From: Hellea sp.
Lineage (GTDB): Bacteria; Pseudomonadota; Alphaproteobacteria; Caulobacterales; Maricaulaceae
Assembly: GCA_028224375.1 (NCBI GenBank)
Contig: JAOIVW010000006.1
Span: forward strand, 1 to 64,000
DNA length: 64,000 bases
Reading direction: 5' to 3'
The notes beneath the pieces were generated by a model. It saw only the letters and a list, made by a program, of their open reading frames with translations, was not told the origin of the DNA and ran no database searches. Position 1 is the stretch's first letter. The number at the start of each line of letters is the position of its first letter. Positions 1-9,107 of the stretch are shown piece by piece. A program made the position numbers and the translations under genes.

Positions 1-611
1 AAGAAGACGGTCACTATTTCTACTTTGTTGATTTCGAAAATGTCGGCGGGTTGATTACGCCGCTGCCGCTCAAGCTTACCTATATGAATGGTGATACGGA
101 AGAGCTGATGGTGCCTGCTGAAATCTGGCGCCGTAACAGCAAACATATCACCAAGCTGATTACGCGCAAGAACCGCATCAAATCTATCGAGCTTGACCCG
201 CATCACCAGACTGCGGATGCTGACTTTAACAATAACAGCTATCCACCTGTCATGCGCCCTGGCCGTCTTGAAATGTACAAGTCTGACTTTCAAGCCAGCA
301 ACATGATGAGAGATATGCTTGTCGAGCTAAAAACAGATGAGGAAGAAGCCGCCGAAGAAAAAGGTGAAGCTAAGGATGACGACAAAGATATGCCTATATC
401 TGGGACGGATGAAAACGAAGCAAACCCGGCAGATGAAAGTGACACATATTCACCGGACACCTCGACCGACGCGAAATCAAAAATGGAAAAAGACGCTGCG
501 TCTAAAAACTCTTCATCGAAAGACAGCGCGTCTAAGATGAAGAAGAAGAAACTTGATGAAAAAGAAAAATCTTCTCTGCGCAAAACGCTTGAAAAGATGA
601 TGGGTAAATAG
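1..611 (+). CDS. M1 family metallopeptidase, C-terminal part (5' end outside window)
   Basis: The frame is open from the first bases (first full codon at 3), so this is the 3' end of a longer gene and the TTG at 51 is not a start. The first ~110 residues (FYFVDFENVGG, then PAEIWRRN and SIELDPHHQTADAD) match the C-terminal region of the large bacterial M1 aminopeptidase-like proteins. The zinc site HExxH lies upstream of the window and cannot be checked. After this, about 85 residues form a low-complexity tail rich in Asp/Glu/Lys/Ser, probably disordered. A DUF6702 protein follows after 13 nt, a pairing I associate with this peptidase family. Probably exported. Family call from motif recognition. 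Confidence 0.75.
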   Translation, partial: EDGHYFYFVDFENVGGLITPLPLKLTYMNGDTEELMVPAEIWRRNSKHITKLITRKNRIKSIELDPHHQTADADFNNNSYPPVMRPGRLEMYKSDFQASNMMRDMLVELKTDEEEAAEEKGEAKDDDKDMPISGTDENEANPADESDTYSPDTSTDAKSKMEKDAASKNSSSKDSASKMKKKKLDEKEKSSLRKTLEKMMGK

Positions 612-624
612 TTAGGCTCCGCCT

Positions 625-1131
625 ATGTTAACCCGCCGCCAAACACTCAAGATAACAAGCGGGGCTGCCTTATGGGCAGCCTTTCCGCTCTCGGCCTATG
701 CGCATCGTCAAAAGACCACGCTAAGCACCATCAATTGGAATGAAGCGGACGGCATGCTCTATGTCATTCATAGCTATCATCTGCATGACGCAGAAACGGC
801 TCTGGCAGCCAAAGGCGTTATCGAGAAGCCGGATTTATTTTCGCTCAAAGCTCGCGCCCAACTCGCGCTTTACACGGCGAAGCATTTTTCTTTATTTTCA
901 AATGGCAAAGACATTGAACTTGAGCTCTTGGGCGCTGAAACACAGGGCAATACAGTCTATGTCTATGAGCAGGCCAAACTTGAAACAGCGCCTGCGGAAC
1001 TTGTGGTCTCGGCGTCAATGCTACGCGACATTATCCCGGGCCAACTCAACAATGTCGATGTAACTTTAAGCAAAGATATCAGGTCGGTTCAGTTCAAAGG
1101 CAATGACGGACCCAAAAAGGTGCTTGCCTAA
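625..1131 (+). CDS. DUF6702 family exported protein
   Basis: 168 aa. The N-terminus carries a Tat-like twin-arginine motif (TRRQTLK) followed by a hydrophobic stretch and an Ala-x-Ala cleavage region (SAYAH), so it is predicted to be exported folded. The mature part has the pattern of DUF6702 proteins (early His, then HSYHLHDAE, and a beta-rich C-terminus). It starts 13 nt after the M1 peptidase and probably shares its transcript. Biochemical function unknown; a role assisting the peptidase is inference from the pairing. Confidence 0.65.
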   Translation: MLTRRQTLKITSGAALWAAFPLSAYAHRQKTTLSTINWNEADGMLYVIHSYHLHDAETALAAKGVIEKPDLFSLKARAQLALYTAKHFSLFSNGKDIELELLGAETQGNTVYVYEQAKLETAPAELVVSASMLRDIIPGQLNNVDVTLSKDIRSVQFKGNDGPKKVLA

Positions 1132-1158
1132 GCCCCATTTCACGTTCAGTAAGTTACC

Positions 1159-1788
1159 ATGCTTACAGTACACCATCTCAACAATTCCCGTTCACAACGC
1201 ATCCTTTGGCTGCTCGAAGAAATGGAAGTGCCTTATGAAATTAAGCATTATCAGCGTGACCCTGACACGAACCGTGCGCCCGCTGAACTAAAAGCCATTC
1301 ACCCCCTGGGAAAATCTCCTGTGATTGAGGACGGGGATGACATCGTCGCTGAAACAGGCGCAATCATCGTTTATATTCTGGATAAATACGGCAAAGGAAA
1401 ACTCCGTCCTGAACGCAATACGCAGGAATATATCGACTATGTTCACTTTCTGCATTTTGCCGAAGGCTCGGCCATGCTTCCCTTCCTGCTCGCAATTTAT
1501 ACGGGATATCTCGGCGAAGCCGCCGCGCCTATTCAGCCTATCATCATGAACGAAATAAAAGGCGTGCTCGATTATTGCGAATATCGCCTCATCCGGAATG
1601 AGTATTTTGCGGGTGATAAACTCACAGGCGCTGACATTCAGATGATATTCCCGCTCGAAGCCGCCAAAGCGCGCGGTCGGCTAAAGGGCTATGAAGCGTG
1701 TATCGAGTTTGTTGATAAAATCCATAAACGGCCCGCCTATTTAGCTGCGCTCGAAAAAGGCGGTGATTACGCCTTCGGCCCTAAATAG
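1159..1788 (+). CDS. Glutathione S-transferase family protein
   Basis: 209 aa, a normal length for a cytosolic GST. The N-terminal thioredoxin-like domain (about 1-80) begins [20 protein letters not shown]; the Ser/Arg pair sits where the catalytic Ser of bacterial GSTs lies. It continues with the cis-Pro region ([11 protein letters not shown]) and the glutathione gamma-glutamyl site (ETGAIIVYI). The C-terminal helical domain contains [13 protein letters not shown], the N-capping box region. It conjugates or reduces substrates with glutathione; the substrate is unknown. The VOC gene starts 8 nt downstream, suggesting co-transcription. Confidence 0.85.
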   Translation: MLTVHHLNNSRSQRILWLLEEMEVPYEIKHYQRDPDTNRAPAELKAIHPLGKSPVIEDGDDIVAETGAIIVYILDKYGKGKLRPERNTQEYIDYVHFLHFAEGSAMLPFLLAIYTGYLGEAAAPIQPIIMNEIKGVLDYCEYRLIRNEYFAGDKLTGADIQMIFPLEAAKARGRLKGYEACIEFVDKIHKRPAYLAALEKGGDYAFGPK

Positions 1789-1796
1789 AGACCCGC

Positions 1797-2216
1797 ATGG
1801 CGGCTGTCTTCCACCTAGCCTATCCCGTTAAAGACAAAGAGCAAACCCGCGCGTTTTACGCAGAGCTTTTAGGCTGCGCCCAAGGCCGCGAAGCAGAGAG
1901 CTGGATTGATTTTGATTTTTTCGGCCATCAAGTTAGTTTTCATGTCAAGCTGGAAGCCTTTCACGCCAACGAACCCACTAATCCCGTAGACGGTAAAGAG
2001 GTCCCCGTTCGTCATTTCGGCGCTGTTCTGGGATGGGAGCAATGGCACGATCTGAAAGACCGCCTGATAGACGCCAAAACGGATTTTGTCATCGACCCCT
2101 ATATCCGCTTCAAAGGCGAAACTGGCGAGCAAGCCACGATGTTCTTCCTCGACCCCTCAGGCAATGCGCTGGAGTTTAAGAGCTTTAAGGACCCAAGCCA
2201 AATATTCGCGGTGTAG
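1797..2216 (+). CDS. VOC (glyoxalase/dioxygenase superfamily) protein
   Basis: 139 aa with two beta-alpha-beta-beta-beta modules of the vicinal oxygen chelate fold. The first opens with [20 protein letters not shown] and the second contains [14 protein letters not shown], the usual C-terminal strand with its metal-ligand Glu. It starts 8 nt after the GST gene. The pairing suggests a glutathione-linked detoxification activity, but members include lyases, dioxygenases and resistance proteins, so the reaction cannot be named. Confidence 0.8.
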   Translation: MAAVFHLAYPVKDKEQTRAFYAELLGCAQGREAESWIDFDFFGHQVSFHVKLEAFHANEPTNPVDGKEVPVRHFGAVLGWEQWHDLKDRLIDAKTDFVIDPYIRFKGETGEQATMFFLDPSGNALEFKSFKDPSQIFAV

Positions 2217-2279
2217 GTGAATATCGGAGGTGTAAAGATAACTATCTTGTGAACGAAAACTGCCCTATAGGCTGACGCT

Positions 2280-2480
2280 ATGAGACGTTTGATAACAAGA
2301 CTTTTAATCGCGCAGTTGATACCGCTGGCCTTAAGATATTTAAAGAAGCTTTTCCGCAAGAAAAAGCCTGCTCAAGCTCAACCCATTAGCCATCGCGATA
2401 ATTTAGATACATCACCCAATGACGAGTCATTCGAAACAATCGAAATAGCTCCAAGTGCTAAACGAGACGTTACTGGCTAA
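2280..2480 (+). CDS. Small hypothetical protein with basic N-terminal amphipathic segment
   Basis: 66 aa. Residues 1-25 are hydrophobic and basic (LLIAQLIPLALRYLKKLFRKKK), compatible with a membrane anchor or peripheral membrane helix; the rest is polar and probably disordered. No family recognised and the ribosome binding site is weak. It fills the gap between the VOC gene and a convergent lipoprotein gene. It could be a chance frame. Confidence 0.35.
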   Translation: MRRLITRLLIAQLIPLALRYLKKLFRKKKPAQAQPISHRDNLDTSPNDESFETIEIAPSAKRDVTG

Positions 2481-2518
2481 GCTCTCCGCTGGCTAATACT
2501 TGGGAACATAATTAGCGT

Positions 2519-3112
2519 CTAATCCTCAAATCCCCACGGGGCCTGCGGCGTCTCCACCGGCTTTGTCACATCAAATTCAACACGGAAATGCCTATTGGGC
2601 CTACTTAGCTCATAGGCATATGTGGCGTTGTTGATTTCGACCGCCCAGATATTGACGACTGAGGCCTCCAAACCTTCGCGCTCAAACATATCGATAGAAA
2701 ATTGATCCACCGGAAAGACCTGCCGCGACTTTGCCCCCTCATAAATCGTGTCCCCACCATATTGCGTGACAGCGTCTTCTGAGCCGTCTTCGTGGCGGTG
2801 GTCATGTTTTAGGCGCAAGCCTGTGTCCGTTTTAGAAATCACCCATGTACGAGAATGGTCATCGCCGACATGAAAAGGAATGCGTATTTCTGTATCGCTG
2901 CACTCACGCACATGCATGACCATTGACTGTTTCCCAAAATCAGCATCAACTTCATCCTTGCTGACCAGTTTCCCGGCATAGGCTTTGCCGCAATGTTCGC
3001 TGATCTTGTCAAAAAATGCATCTTGCTGCGAAACAGCTTTGGCCTGACATGCTGCGAGGGCCAAAATTACGGCTCCGCCTAAAAGGGCTTTAATATGATA
3101 CGTTGCTGACAT
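2519..3112 (-). CDS. Hypothetical lipoprotein
   Basis: 197 aa. A type II signal peptide ends with the lipobox LAAC (Cys21). The mature protein has two Cys (SEHCGKAY and RECSD) and a His/Asp-rich centre (HDHRHEDGSED). An AGGAG sequence lies about 7 nt before the ATG at 3112. It resembles an alphaproteobacterial secreted-protein family I cannot name. It stands alone on the minus strand, divergent from the downstream GST gene. Function unknown. Confidence 0.7.
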   Translation of the reverse strand: MSATYHIKALLGGAVILALAACQAKAVSQQDAFFDKISEHCGKAYAGKLVSKDEVDADFGKQSMVMHVRECSDTEIRIPFHVGDDHSRTWVISKTDTGLRLKHDHRHEDGSEDAVTQYGGDTIYEGAKSRQVFPVDQFSIDMFEREGLEASVVNIWAVEINNATYAYELSRPNRHFRVEFDVTKPVETPQAPWGFED

Positions 3113-3152
3113 AGAACACTCCTAAAAAGAGACCCTAACGAGGACACCTGAT

Positions 3153-3782
3153 ATGCTCAAGCTTTATGATTGCACCACAGCCCCAAGCCCGCGCCGCACC
3201 CGCATACTGCTCGCTGAAAAAGAGATTGAGCATGAAAACATACAAATTGATTTGCGCAAGGGTGAGCAAATGAGTGTTGAGTTTCGCAAAATAAATCCGC
3301 GGTGTACGGTTCCAGCCCTCGTTACAGAAGACGGCGTTATGACGGAAAATGCTGAGATAGCCGCCTATCTTGAAGCGGTCTATCCAGACAAGCCTATGCT
3401 CGGCACAACTCCACAGGAAAAGGCGGCGATTGCAAAATGGAATTGGCGCTGCGAGATGGAAGGTCTGATGTCCATCGCCAATGCCCTTCGCAATAGCGCG
3501 CCCTCCATGAAAGATCGCGCCCTGCCCGGGCCGCAGAAAGTTGCCCAAATTCCTGAGCTTGCGGAACGCGGGCTCATGCAAATTGCGTGGTTTTTCAAAG
3601 GCCTAAATTGGCAGTTGAAAGATAATAAATATGTGGCTGGCGCTGACTATTCCATAGCCGACATCACAGCCACTGTCGTTGTTGATTTTGCAGATTGGGT
3701 GAAGGTTTACCCCCTCGAATCGCAAACGGCTCTTTTGGAGTGGCATGAGCGCATGAAGGCGCGTCCTAGCTACGAAGCTTAA
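3153..3782 (+). CDS. Glutathione S-transferase family protein
   Basis: 209 aa. The thioredoxin-like domain starts MLKLYDCTTAPSPRRTRILL, with Ser12 in the usual catalytic area and the PSPRRTR arrangement seen in one bacterial GST subgroup. INPRCTVPALVTEDG holds the cis-Pro and TENAEIAAYL the glutathione contact. The helical C-terminal domain includes GADYSIADITA, the conserved Ser/Asp N-cap. A GAGG ribosome binding site precedes ATG 3153. Substrate unknown. It differs enough from the GST at 1159 not to be a recent duplicate. Confidence 0.85.
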   Translation: MLKLYDCTTAPSPRRTRILLAEKEIEHENIQIDLRKGEQMSVEFRKINPRCTVPALVTEDGVMTENAEIAAYLEAVYPDKPMLGTTPQEKAAIAKWNWRCEMEGLMSIANALRNSAPSMKDRALPGPQKVAQIPELAERGLMQIAWFFKGLNWQLKDNKYVAGADYSIADITATVVVDFADWVKVYPLESQTALLEWHERMKARPSYEA

Positions 3783-3798
3783 ACAACGTTTGATGGGC

Positions 3799-3837
3799 AT
3801 TCACTGCAGACGAAATGACAGCATTGTCACAGTGAAT
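3799..3837. promoter_or_regulatory. Nested inverted repeat between GST and pckA
   Basis: ATTCACTG (3799-3806) pairs with CAGTGAAT (3830-3837); inside lie TGACA (3816-3820) and TGTCA (3825-3829) separated by GCAT. No T-run follows, so it is a poor intrinsic terminator for the GST gene. It lies about 100 nt upstream of the pckA start and may be an operator or leader element. Function is inference. Confidence 0.35.
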
Positions 3838-3934
3838 AACTGAAAAAATATACTTTTATTGGTCCTACCAGTTGAAATTTTCACAATAGCTGCTAAATCC
3901 GCGCCAATTGAAAAGTACAGTGAGGGTTATTCAA

Positions 3935-5524
3935 ATGGCAACAGCTTCTAGACAGCTCGGCGTTGATGGGTTTGATAAAGATTATAATATCAACTGGAAC
4001 TGGGCACCTGCACGCTTCTACGAAGCAGCGGTGCGAAGTGAAGGCGCAGAAATTTCCAAGGGCGGCGCCCTCGTCGTCAAAACAGGTAAGCACACTGGCC
4101 GCTCTGCAACAGATAAATTTGTCGTCCGTGATGAGGTCACGGAAGATAAAGTATGGTGGGAAGCTGCAGATCATATTTCTGCAGAACAATTTGCTTCCTT
4201 AAGAGAAGACTTTGAAGCGCATATGGCAGGCGTGGAAACACTCTATGGTCAGGATACATTTGGCGGAGCTGATATCGAGCACCGCCTGCCCGTCCAAATT
4301 ATAACTGAATATGCTTGGCATGGACTTTTTGTGCATCACTTACTGCGCCAACCCACAGCCGAAGAACTGGAAACATATACGCCAGAATATACTATCATTA
4401 ATTTGCCAAGTTTTCGTGCTAATCCTGCCAAACATGGTGTGCGTTCAGAAACAGTCATTGCTGTCAATATGAAGGAAAAGGTCGTCTTGATAGGCGGCAC
4501 ATCATATGCAGGTGAAACCAAGAAATCAGTTTTTTCCATAATGAATTACCTGCTCCCTGAAAAGCAGGTCATGCCAATGCACTGCTCTGTCAATGTAGAC
4601 GATGAAGATAATGGCGCGATCTTCTTTGGCCTTTCGGGAACAGGTAAGACAACATTATCTGCCAACCCTGACCGTACACTTGTCGGCGATGATGAGCATG
4701 GTTGGTCTGAAAACGGTCTCTTTAATTTTGAAGGAGGCTGCTATGCCAAAATGATCAATCTCTCGCGCGAAGCTGAGCCAGAAATATTCGCAACCTCCGA
4801 GATGTGGGGAACGATTCTGGAAAACGTGGTTATGAACCCAGCAACTCGCGAGCTTGATTTTGCTAATGACTCGTTGGCTGTAAACTCTCGTGGAGCCTAC
4901 GACCTAACAGCTATACCGAACGCCAGCCCGACAGGCCGTTGTGGCCAACCTAAAAATCTTGTCATGCTGACCGCTGATGCCTTTGGTGTGTTGCCACCGA
5001 TCTCAAAGCTTACGCCGCAACAAGCCATGTATCACTTCCTATCCGGTTACACGGCCAAAGTTGCAGGCACAGAAAAAGGCGTCGTCGAACCGACAGCCAC
5101 GTTCTCAGCCTGTTTTGGCGCGCCCTTTATGCCGCGTCACCCCGCCATTTACGGAGAATTATTACGTGACTTTGTCGCCAAACATGACGTTCAATGCTGG
5201 CTAGTTAATACAGGCTGGACAGCGGGACCTTATGGAACAGGACATCGTATGCCCATCAAAGATACACGGGCTATGCTGAATGCAGCGCTTGATGGATCAA
5301 TTAATCAAGGGGAGTTCCGAAAGGATGAAAACTTCGGAGTTATGGTCCCAATTGCAATTGAAGGTGTTGACAACAACTTACTCGACCCAAGAAGCACATG
5401 GACTGATAAATCTGCCTATGATGCTCAGGCCCATAAGCTCGTCAGTATGTTCATTGACAACTTTGCAAAATTTGAAAACCGTGTAACGGATGATGTGAAA
5501 GCTGCAGCTCCAAAGGTCGCGTAA
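3935..5524 (+). CDS. pckA: Phosphoenolpyruvate carboxykinase (ATP)
   Basis: 529 aa, the usual size for the ATP-dependent enzyme, which converts oxaloacetate plus ATP to PEP, CO2 and ADP at the entry to gluconeogenesis. [12 protein letters not shown] (51-62) carries the substrate-binding Arg. MHCSVN (215-220) precedes the kinase-1a P-loop GLSGTGKT (232-239), followed by the kinase-2/metal site LVGDDEHGW. The C-terminal part has [15 protein letters not shown] 3935 was chosen over the TTG nine codons earlier because GAGGG lies about 7 nt before it. The gene is monocistronic or continues into the HAD gene 15 nt downstream. Confidence 0.97.
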   Translation: MATASRQLGVDGFDKDYNINWNWAPARFYEAAVRSEGAEISKGGALVVKTGKHTGRSATDKFVVRDEVTEDKVWWEAADHISAEQFASLREDFEAHMAGVETLYGQDTFGGADIEHRLPVQIITEYAWHGLFVHHLLRQPTAEELETYTPEYTIINLPSFRANPAKHGVRSETVIAVNMKEKVVLIGGTSYAGETKKSVFSIMNYLLPEKQVMPMHCSVNVDDEDNGAIFFGLSGTGKTTLSANPDRTLVGDDEHGWSENGLFNFEGGCYAKMINLSREAEPEIFATSEMWGTILENVVMNPATRELDFANDSLAVNSRGAYDLTAIPNASPTGRCGQPKNLVMLTADAFGVLPPISKLTPQQAMYHFLSGYTAKVAGTEKGVVEPTATFSACFGAPFMPRHPAIYGELLRDFVAKHDVQCWLVNTGWTAGPYGTGHRMPIKDTRAMLNAALDGSINQGEFRKDENFGVMVPIAIEGVDNNLLDPRSTWTDKSAYDAQAHKLVSMFIDNFAKFENRVTDDVKAAAPKVA

Positions 5525-5539
5525 CGCGCGGTGCTGACT

Positions 5540-6142
5540 ATGCCTAAACCCAAAGTCCTGCTTTTTGATCTTGGCGGCGTCATTGTGCGCTGGGTCGGCC
5601 TTGACGCACTTGCGCAGCTTACGGGCTTGCCGCGCGAGGATGTTATTACGCGCTTTGCAGCTTCAGACATATTCAGCGCCTATGAGATAGGCCAGTGTAG
5701 CGATGATGTTTTTGCGCAAGAGCTGATCACGCGATTCAATCTCGATGTCCCTCTAAGTGAAGGCAAAGAGATGTGGAATAGTTGGGTCCAGGCTTGTTAC
5801 TCGGGAACCAAAGCGGCCCTAACAACGCTCAAGGCCGATTATAGCTTAGCCTGTCTCTCCAATACAAATGCGCTGCATTGGCAGCATCTTCGGACCCATA
5901 TTATTCTAGATGATTATTTCGATTATAGCTTCGCGTCTCACCTGATAGAGGCAGCTAAACCTGACTCTAAAAGCTACCTCATTCCTATAAAAGAGATGGA
6001 TGTAAGCCCGAAAGATGTCTGGTTCTTTGATGATACCTTAGTAAACGTCAAAGCGGCAGAAAAAGTCGGTATAAAAGCGTTTCATGTAGATCGCGAGGTT
6101 GGCGTCATACCGAAGCTTAAAGAATTAGGCCTGCTGTCATAG
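5540..6142 (+). CDS. HAD family hydrolase
   Basis: 200 aa from ATG 5540; a GTG at 5531 would add three residues, and neither start has a clear ribosome binding site. Motif I reads LLFDLGGVIV, the DxG variant typical of the YihX-like phosphatase subgroup rather than DxD. Motif II is CLSNTN, motif III the Lys in AAKPDSKSY, and motif IV WFFDDTLVNVKAAEKVG. The cap is a small helical insert at about 15-90. Probably a cytosolic phosphatase of a small phosphorylated metabolite; the substrate is not predictable. It follows pckA closely. Confidence 0.82.
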   Translation: MPKPKVLLFDLGGVIVRWVGLDALAQLTGLPREDVITRFAASDIFSAYEIGQCSDDVFAQELITRFNLDVPLSEGKEMWNSWVQACYSGTKAALTTLKADYSLACLSNTNALHWQHLRTHIILDDYFDYSFASHLIEAAKPDSKSYLIPIKEMDVSPKDVWFFDDTLVNVKAAEKVGIKAFHVDREVGVIPKLKELGLLS

Positions 6143-6215
6143 CGATACGTTTCTGAAATCACGCTATACAAAGGCGGTTATTGATAAATTCATCCCATTG
6201 CGCTACTCATTCACC

Positions 6216-6965
6216 ATGACAACACGCCGTATTCGTCCCCTTAAAGCTTATAAGCACTTCCGCAAATTGGTGGAGGATAAAGAAGACACGACACAAGTCT
6301 TCCACATTATCAAATCTTTAGACGGCTCAAACATTGAAAAAGACTTTGCTCGTTTTATGAAAACAGCTGAGGGTCAAGCGCGGTTTACTGAGCGTAAAGA
6401 TCTCGTCCCCCTGCTCGATAATCACGCGGAACTCCGTAAGCTTCCTGCAGGGTCTGTCGGGCAGCATTATTGCGACTTTATGGAGTCCCAAGGCCTTTCA
6501 GCGCAAGGTCTTGTCGACGAATATGACCGTTTTGGCAGCTCACTAGAAGATTACTATGATGATGATATTGTTTGGTACGGCAATCGCCGCCGCGACGTGC
6601 ATGACTTATTTCACATCATGACAGGTTATAGCCGCGACGCTCTCGGCGAAGCCTGCGTCCTCAGCTTTACGCATAGCCAGCATGGCGGGCTCGGCATCTA
6701 CTTTATCTCTCATATGGTGCCGATTGAAATTCGCAAAGAAGCCCCCAAAGGCGCGCCTGTTTGGAAAGCGGTACGCGAGGCCAAGAAAAACGGAAATCTC
6801 GCGGAAAACATCATGAAACAGGACATCATGGCTCTGCTAGCTGAAAATCTCGACGAAGCGCGCCAACGGCTTAATATCAAACCCGCCGTGCAATATCATC
6901 GCGTTCACCAAATTTTACAAGAAAGCGGTATTGACCCATTTGGCGTTATTACCGTCGCCGCCTAG
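6216..6965 (+). CDS. Ubiquinone biosynthesis protein Coq4 family
   Basis: 249 aa from ATG 6216, preferred to an upstream TTG at 6198. The Coq4 signature HDxxHx11E is present as H129-D130, H133 and E145 in RDVHDLFHIMTGYSRDALGE. In mitochondria Coq4 organises or catalyses C1 oxidative decarboxylation in ubiquinone synthesis. Bacterial homologues occur in alphaproteobacteria and the ligand residues are intact. It ends 14 nt before the convergent carbonic anhydrase gene, and no clear terminator lies between them. Confidence 0.85.
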   Translation: MTTRRIRPLKAYKHFRKLVEDKEDTTQVFHIIKSLDGSNIEKDFARFMKTAEGQARFTERKDLVPLLDNHAELRKLPAGSVGQHYCDFMESQGLSAQGLVDEYDRFGSSLEDYYDDDIVWYGNRRRDVHDLFHIMTGYSRDALGEACVLSFTHSQHGGLGIYFISHMVPIEIRKEAPKGAPVWKAVREAKKNGNLAENIMKQDIMALLAENLDEARQRLNIKPAVQYHRVHQILQESGIDPFGVITVAA

Positions 6966-6979
6966 AACAAAATAAACTC

Positions 6980-7606
6980 TTAGGCCTGGATAACCTCAAA
7001 TTCGCCACTATCATTGGCCATCATCAACTTAGCTTTGATGATTGAAAAATAAGCGCCCTGTAACGACAATTGACCGCTCTCCACCGCATCACGCACAAAG
7101 GGGAATGTCATCAAATTCGTCAAGGATTGACGAACGCCTTCCAATTCCATTTCAAATGTCACTTGGTCTTCGGGCAGATTACGCGCCATGACGCGGTCTC
7201 TTACTTCATTGATGATAGAGACCCATTTGCCAACATAGCCTGCATCAGGGTCGTGCCCCATACCCGCAAGACATCCTGCGATACCGCCGCAAGATTCGTG
7301 GCCCATCACGACCAAGGCTTCCACGTTCAAAACTTTGACAGCAAATTCAATGGCCGCTGAGGTTCCGTGATAGCCTTCCGTGGGATCAAGAGGCGGCACG
7401 ATATTTGCCACATTGCGGAGCACAAACATTTCGCCGGGATAGGCATTAAAAATGTCAGAGGGGTCAGCGCGGCTATCCGAGCAGGCAATAATCATAACCT
7501 TGGGCTTTTGCCCTTTGGTGCCAAGCTCTTCATAGAGGGCTTTTTGCTCCGCGAAATCACCAGCGCGAAATTCACGATAGCCTTGGATGAGACGATCTTT
7601 CCACAT
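6980..7606 (-). CDS. Beta-class carbonic anhydrase
   Basis: 208 aa. It hydrates CO2 to bicarbonate with a zinc held by C42 and D44-R46 (ACSDSR), H103 and C106 (MGHESCGG), all present. The usual NVAN and GYHGTSAAIEFAV segments follow the first ligand. Length and order are standard for a cytosolic dimer or tetramer. It starts 2 nt after the stop of the cytochrome c/sugar dehydrogenase gene, so the two are very likely co-transcribed. Confidence 0.95.
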   Translation of the reverse strand: MWKDRLIQGYREFRAGDFAEQKALYEELGTKGQKPKVMIIACSDSRADPSDIFNAYPGEMFVLRNVANIVPPLDPTEGYHGTSAAIEFAVKVLNVEALVVMGHESCGGIAGCLAGMGHDPDAGYVGKWVSIINEVRDRVMARNLPEDQVTFEMELEGVRQSLTNLMTFPFVRDAVESGQLSLQGAYFSIIKAKLMMANDSGEFEVIQA

Positions 7607-7608
7607 GG

Positions 7609-9042
7609 TTATTCCTTCGGCGAAAGTCTGACAATACGCTTGGGCAGCGCGACGTAGATAGCGCCGTCTGGCCCTGTGGTGACATCCCTCACCCGTCCTT
7701 CATCTTGGATAAGTGTGGCCTCGCTGACATATCTCTCGCCTGCAACATTAATGAGCCGAACCGTTTCATAAGCCAAAGCGCCTGCCATCAACCGGCCTTT
7801 CCATTGCGGGAATAAATCACCCGTATAAACATCGAGCCCGCAAACGGCGATTGAAGGTGTCCATTGAGATACAGGCTGCGCCATATCCGGCAACGACGTA
7901 TGAGGCGTAAGCTCAGTTCCGTTATAATTGATCCCATAAGAGATTTTCGGCCAGCCGTAATTCACGCCAGATTTAATGATGTTCAGCTCATCTCCGCCGC
8001 GCGGGCCGTGCTCAGTTTCCCAAAGAACGCCTGAATAAGGATGGACAATCGTGCCTTGAGGATTGCGATTGCCATAGGCATAAATGGAGGGGTAAGCGCC
8101 CTCGGTTTCCAAAAAGGGATTATCTTTGGGAATAGAGCCATCGCGCATGATGCGGTGAATTTTTCCATTGGGCCGCGTGAGGTCTTGCGCCTCATCTTGT
8201 TTCCCGCGATCGCCAATGCCGAAATAAAGATGCCCGCTATCGTCAAAGGTAATACGCGAGCCAAAATGAAAGCCCGTCTTGATGTAATCCTCAGGCTTAG
8301 CTTGGAATAAGCTTTGTTCGTCAACCCAAGCATTATCCTTGATGCGGCCCCTAACAATCTTCGTCATTAATGCGTCATCATCTTCTGCATCGGCATGGGT
8401 GAAACTTAGATAGACCCAACCATTCTTGGCGTAGTCAGGGTCTGTTGCCACATCAAGCAGCCCGCCTTGGCGTTTGTCGATTGACTTCGGAATGCCTTTA
8501 ATTTCATCGCGGCTGTCAGACGTTACACGCCACAATTTACCTCTTTTCTCTGTGACGAGCGCCGTATCATCCGCAATAAAATGCACGCCCCAAGGCTCAC
8601 TTAAATTTGTGGCCCAATCGTCAATTTGGACTTGGTCCTGCACTGACGGAACGCGGTCAACCGGAACCGAAGATTTAGGCCTCACATCACTGCGAATATA
8701 ATTCACAAGATCATCCAGGTTTTCTCCCCGAATAACGTCTCCAAAGCCCGGCATTCCGGCCTCTTCCAAACCCTCTGTGACGATGCGGCGGATATCATCA
8801 TCCGTGCCGCCATGCACCCAAACATCATCCGCCATGGACGGTGCCAGCCCGCCTTCCAAATTCGCGCCGTGGCAGCTCTCGCAAAATTCAACGTAAAGAG
8901 CTTCTCCTCTCTGAACTGAGCGTTCTGATGAGGCGGTATTAATAACTTTAGAGGTTTTCTTGGCCTCATTTTTTTCAGCACTCGCCGCTTGGCAGGCTGT
9001 TAATATCAAAGCTGAGGCAGTGAGAAACAAAAGTCGAGTCAT
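7609..9042 (-). CDS. Lipoprotein fusion of cytochrome c and PQQ-type sugar dehydrogenase
   Basis: 477 aa. A lipoprotein signal ends at LILTAC. Residues about 40-120 form a class I cytochrome c domain with the heme motif CESCHG and a likely axial Met in GMPGFGD. From about 130 the protein is a six-bladed glucose/sorbosone dehydrogenase-type propeller (WGVHFI, GNRNPQGT, ETEHGPRGGDELN with the catalytic-site His). It is expected to oxidise a sugar or aldose-like compound in the periplasm and pass electrons through its own heme to the respiratory chain. Co-transcribed with the carbonic anhydrase. Substrate unknown. Confidence 0.88.
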   Translation of the reverse strand: MTRLLFLTASALILTACQAASAEKNEAKKTSKVINTASSERSVQRGEALYVEFCESCHGANLEGGLAPSMADDVWVHGGTDDDIRRIVTEGLEEAGMPGFGDVIRGENLDDLVNYIRSDVRPKSSVPVDRVPSVQDQVQIDDWATNLSEPWGVHFIADDTALVTEKRGKLWRVTSDSRDEIKGIPKSIDKRQGGLLDVATDPDYAKNGWVYLSFTHADAEDDDALMTKIVRGRIKDNAWVDEQSLFQAKPEDYIKTGFHFGSRITFDDSGHLYFGIGDRGKQDEAQDLTRPNGKIHRIMRDGSIPKDNPFLETEGAYPSIYAYGNRNPQGTIVHPYSGVLWETEHGPRGGDELNIIKSGVNYGWPKISYGINYNGTELTPHTSLPDMAQPVSQWTPSIAVCGLDVYTGDLFPQWKGRLMAGALAYETVRLINVAGERYVSEATLIQDEGRVRDVTTGPDGAIYVALPKRIVRLSPKE

Positions 9043-9107
9043 GGCAAATATCCTTATAACTCTAAATCCTTTATCTCGCGGCTAAGGTCAAGCCTTGGTC
9101 ACTGTGA

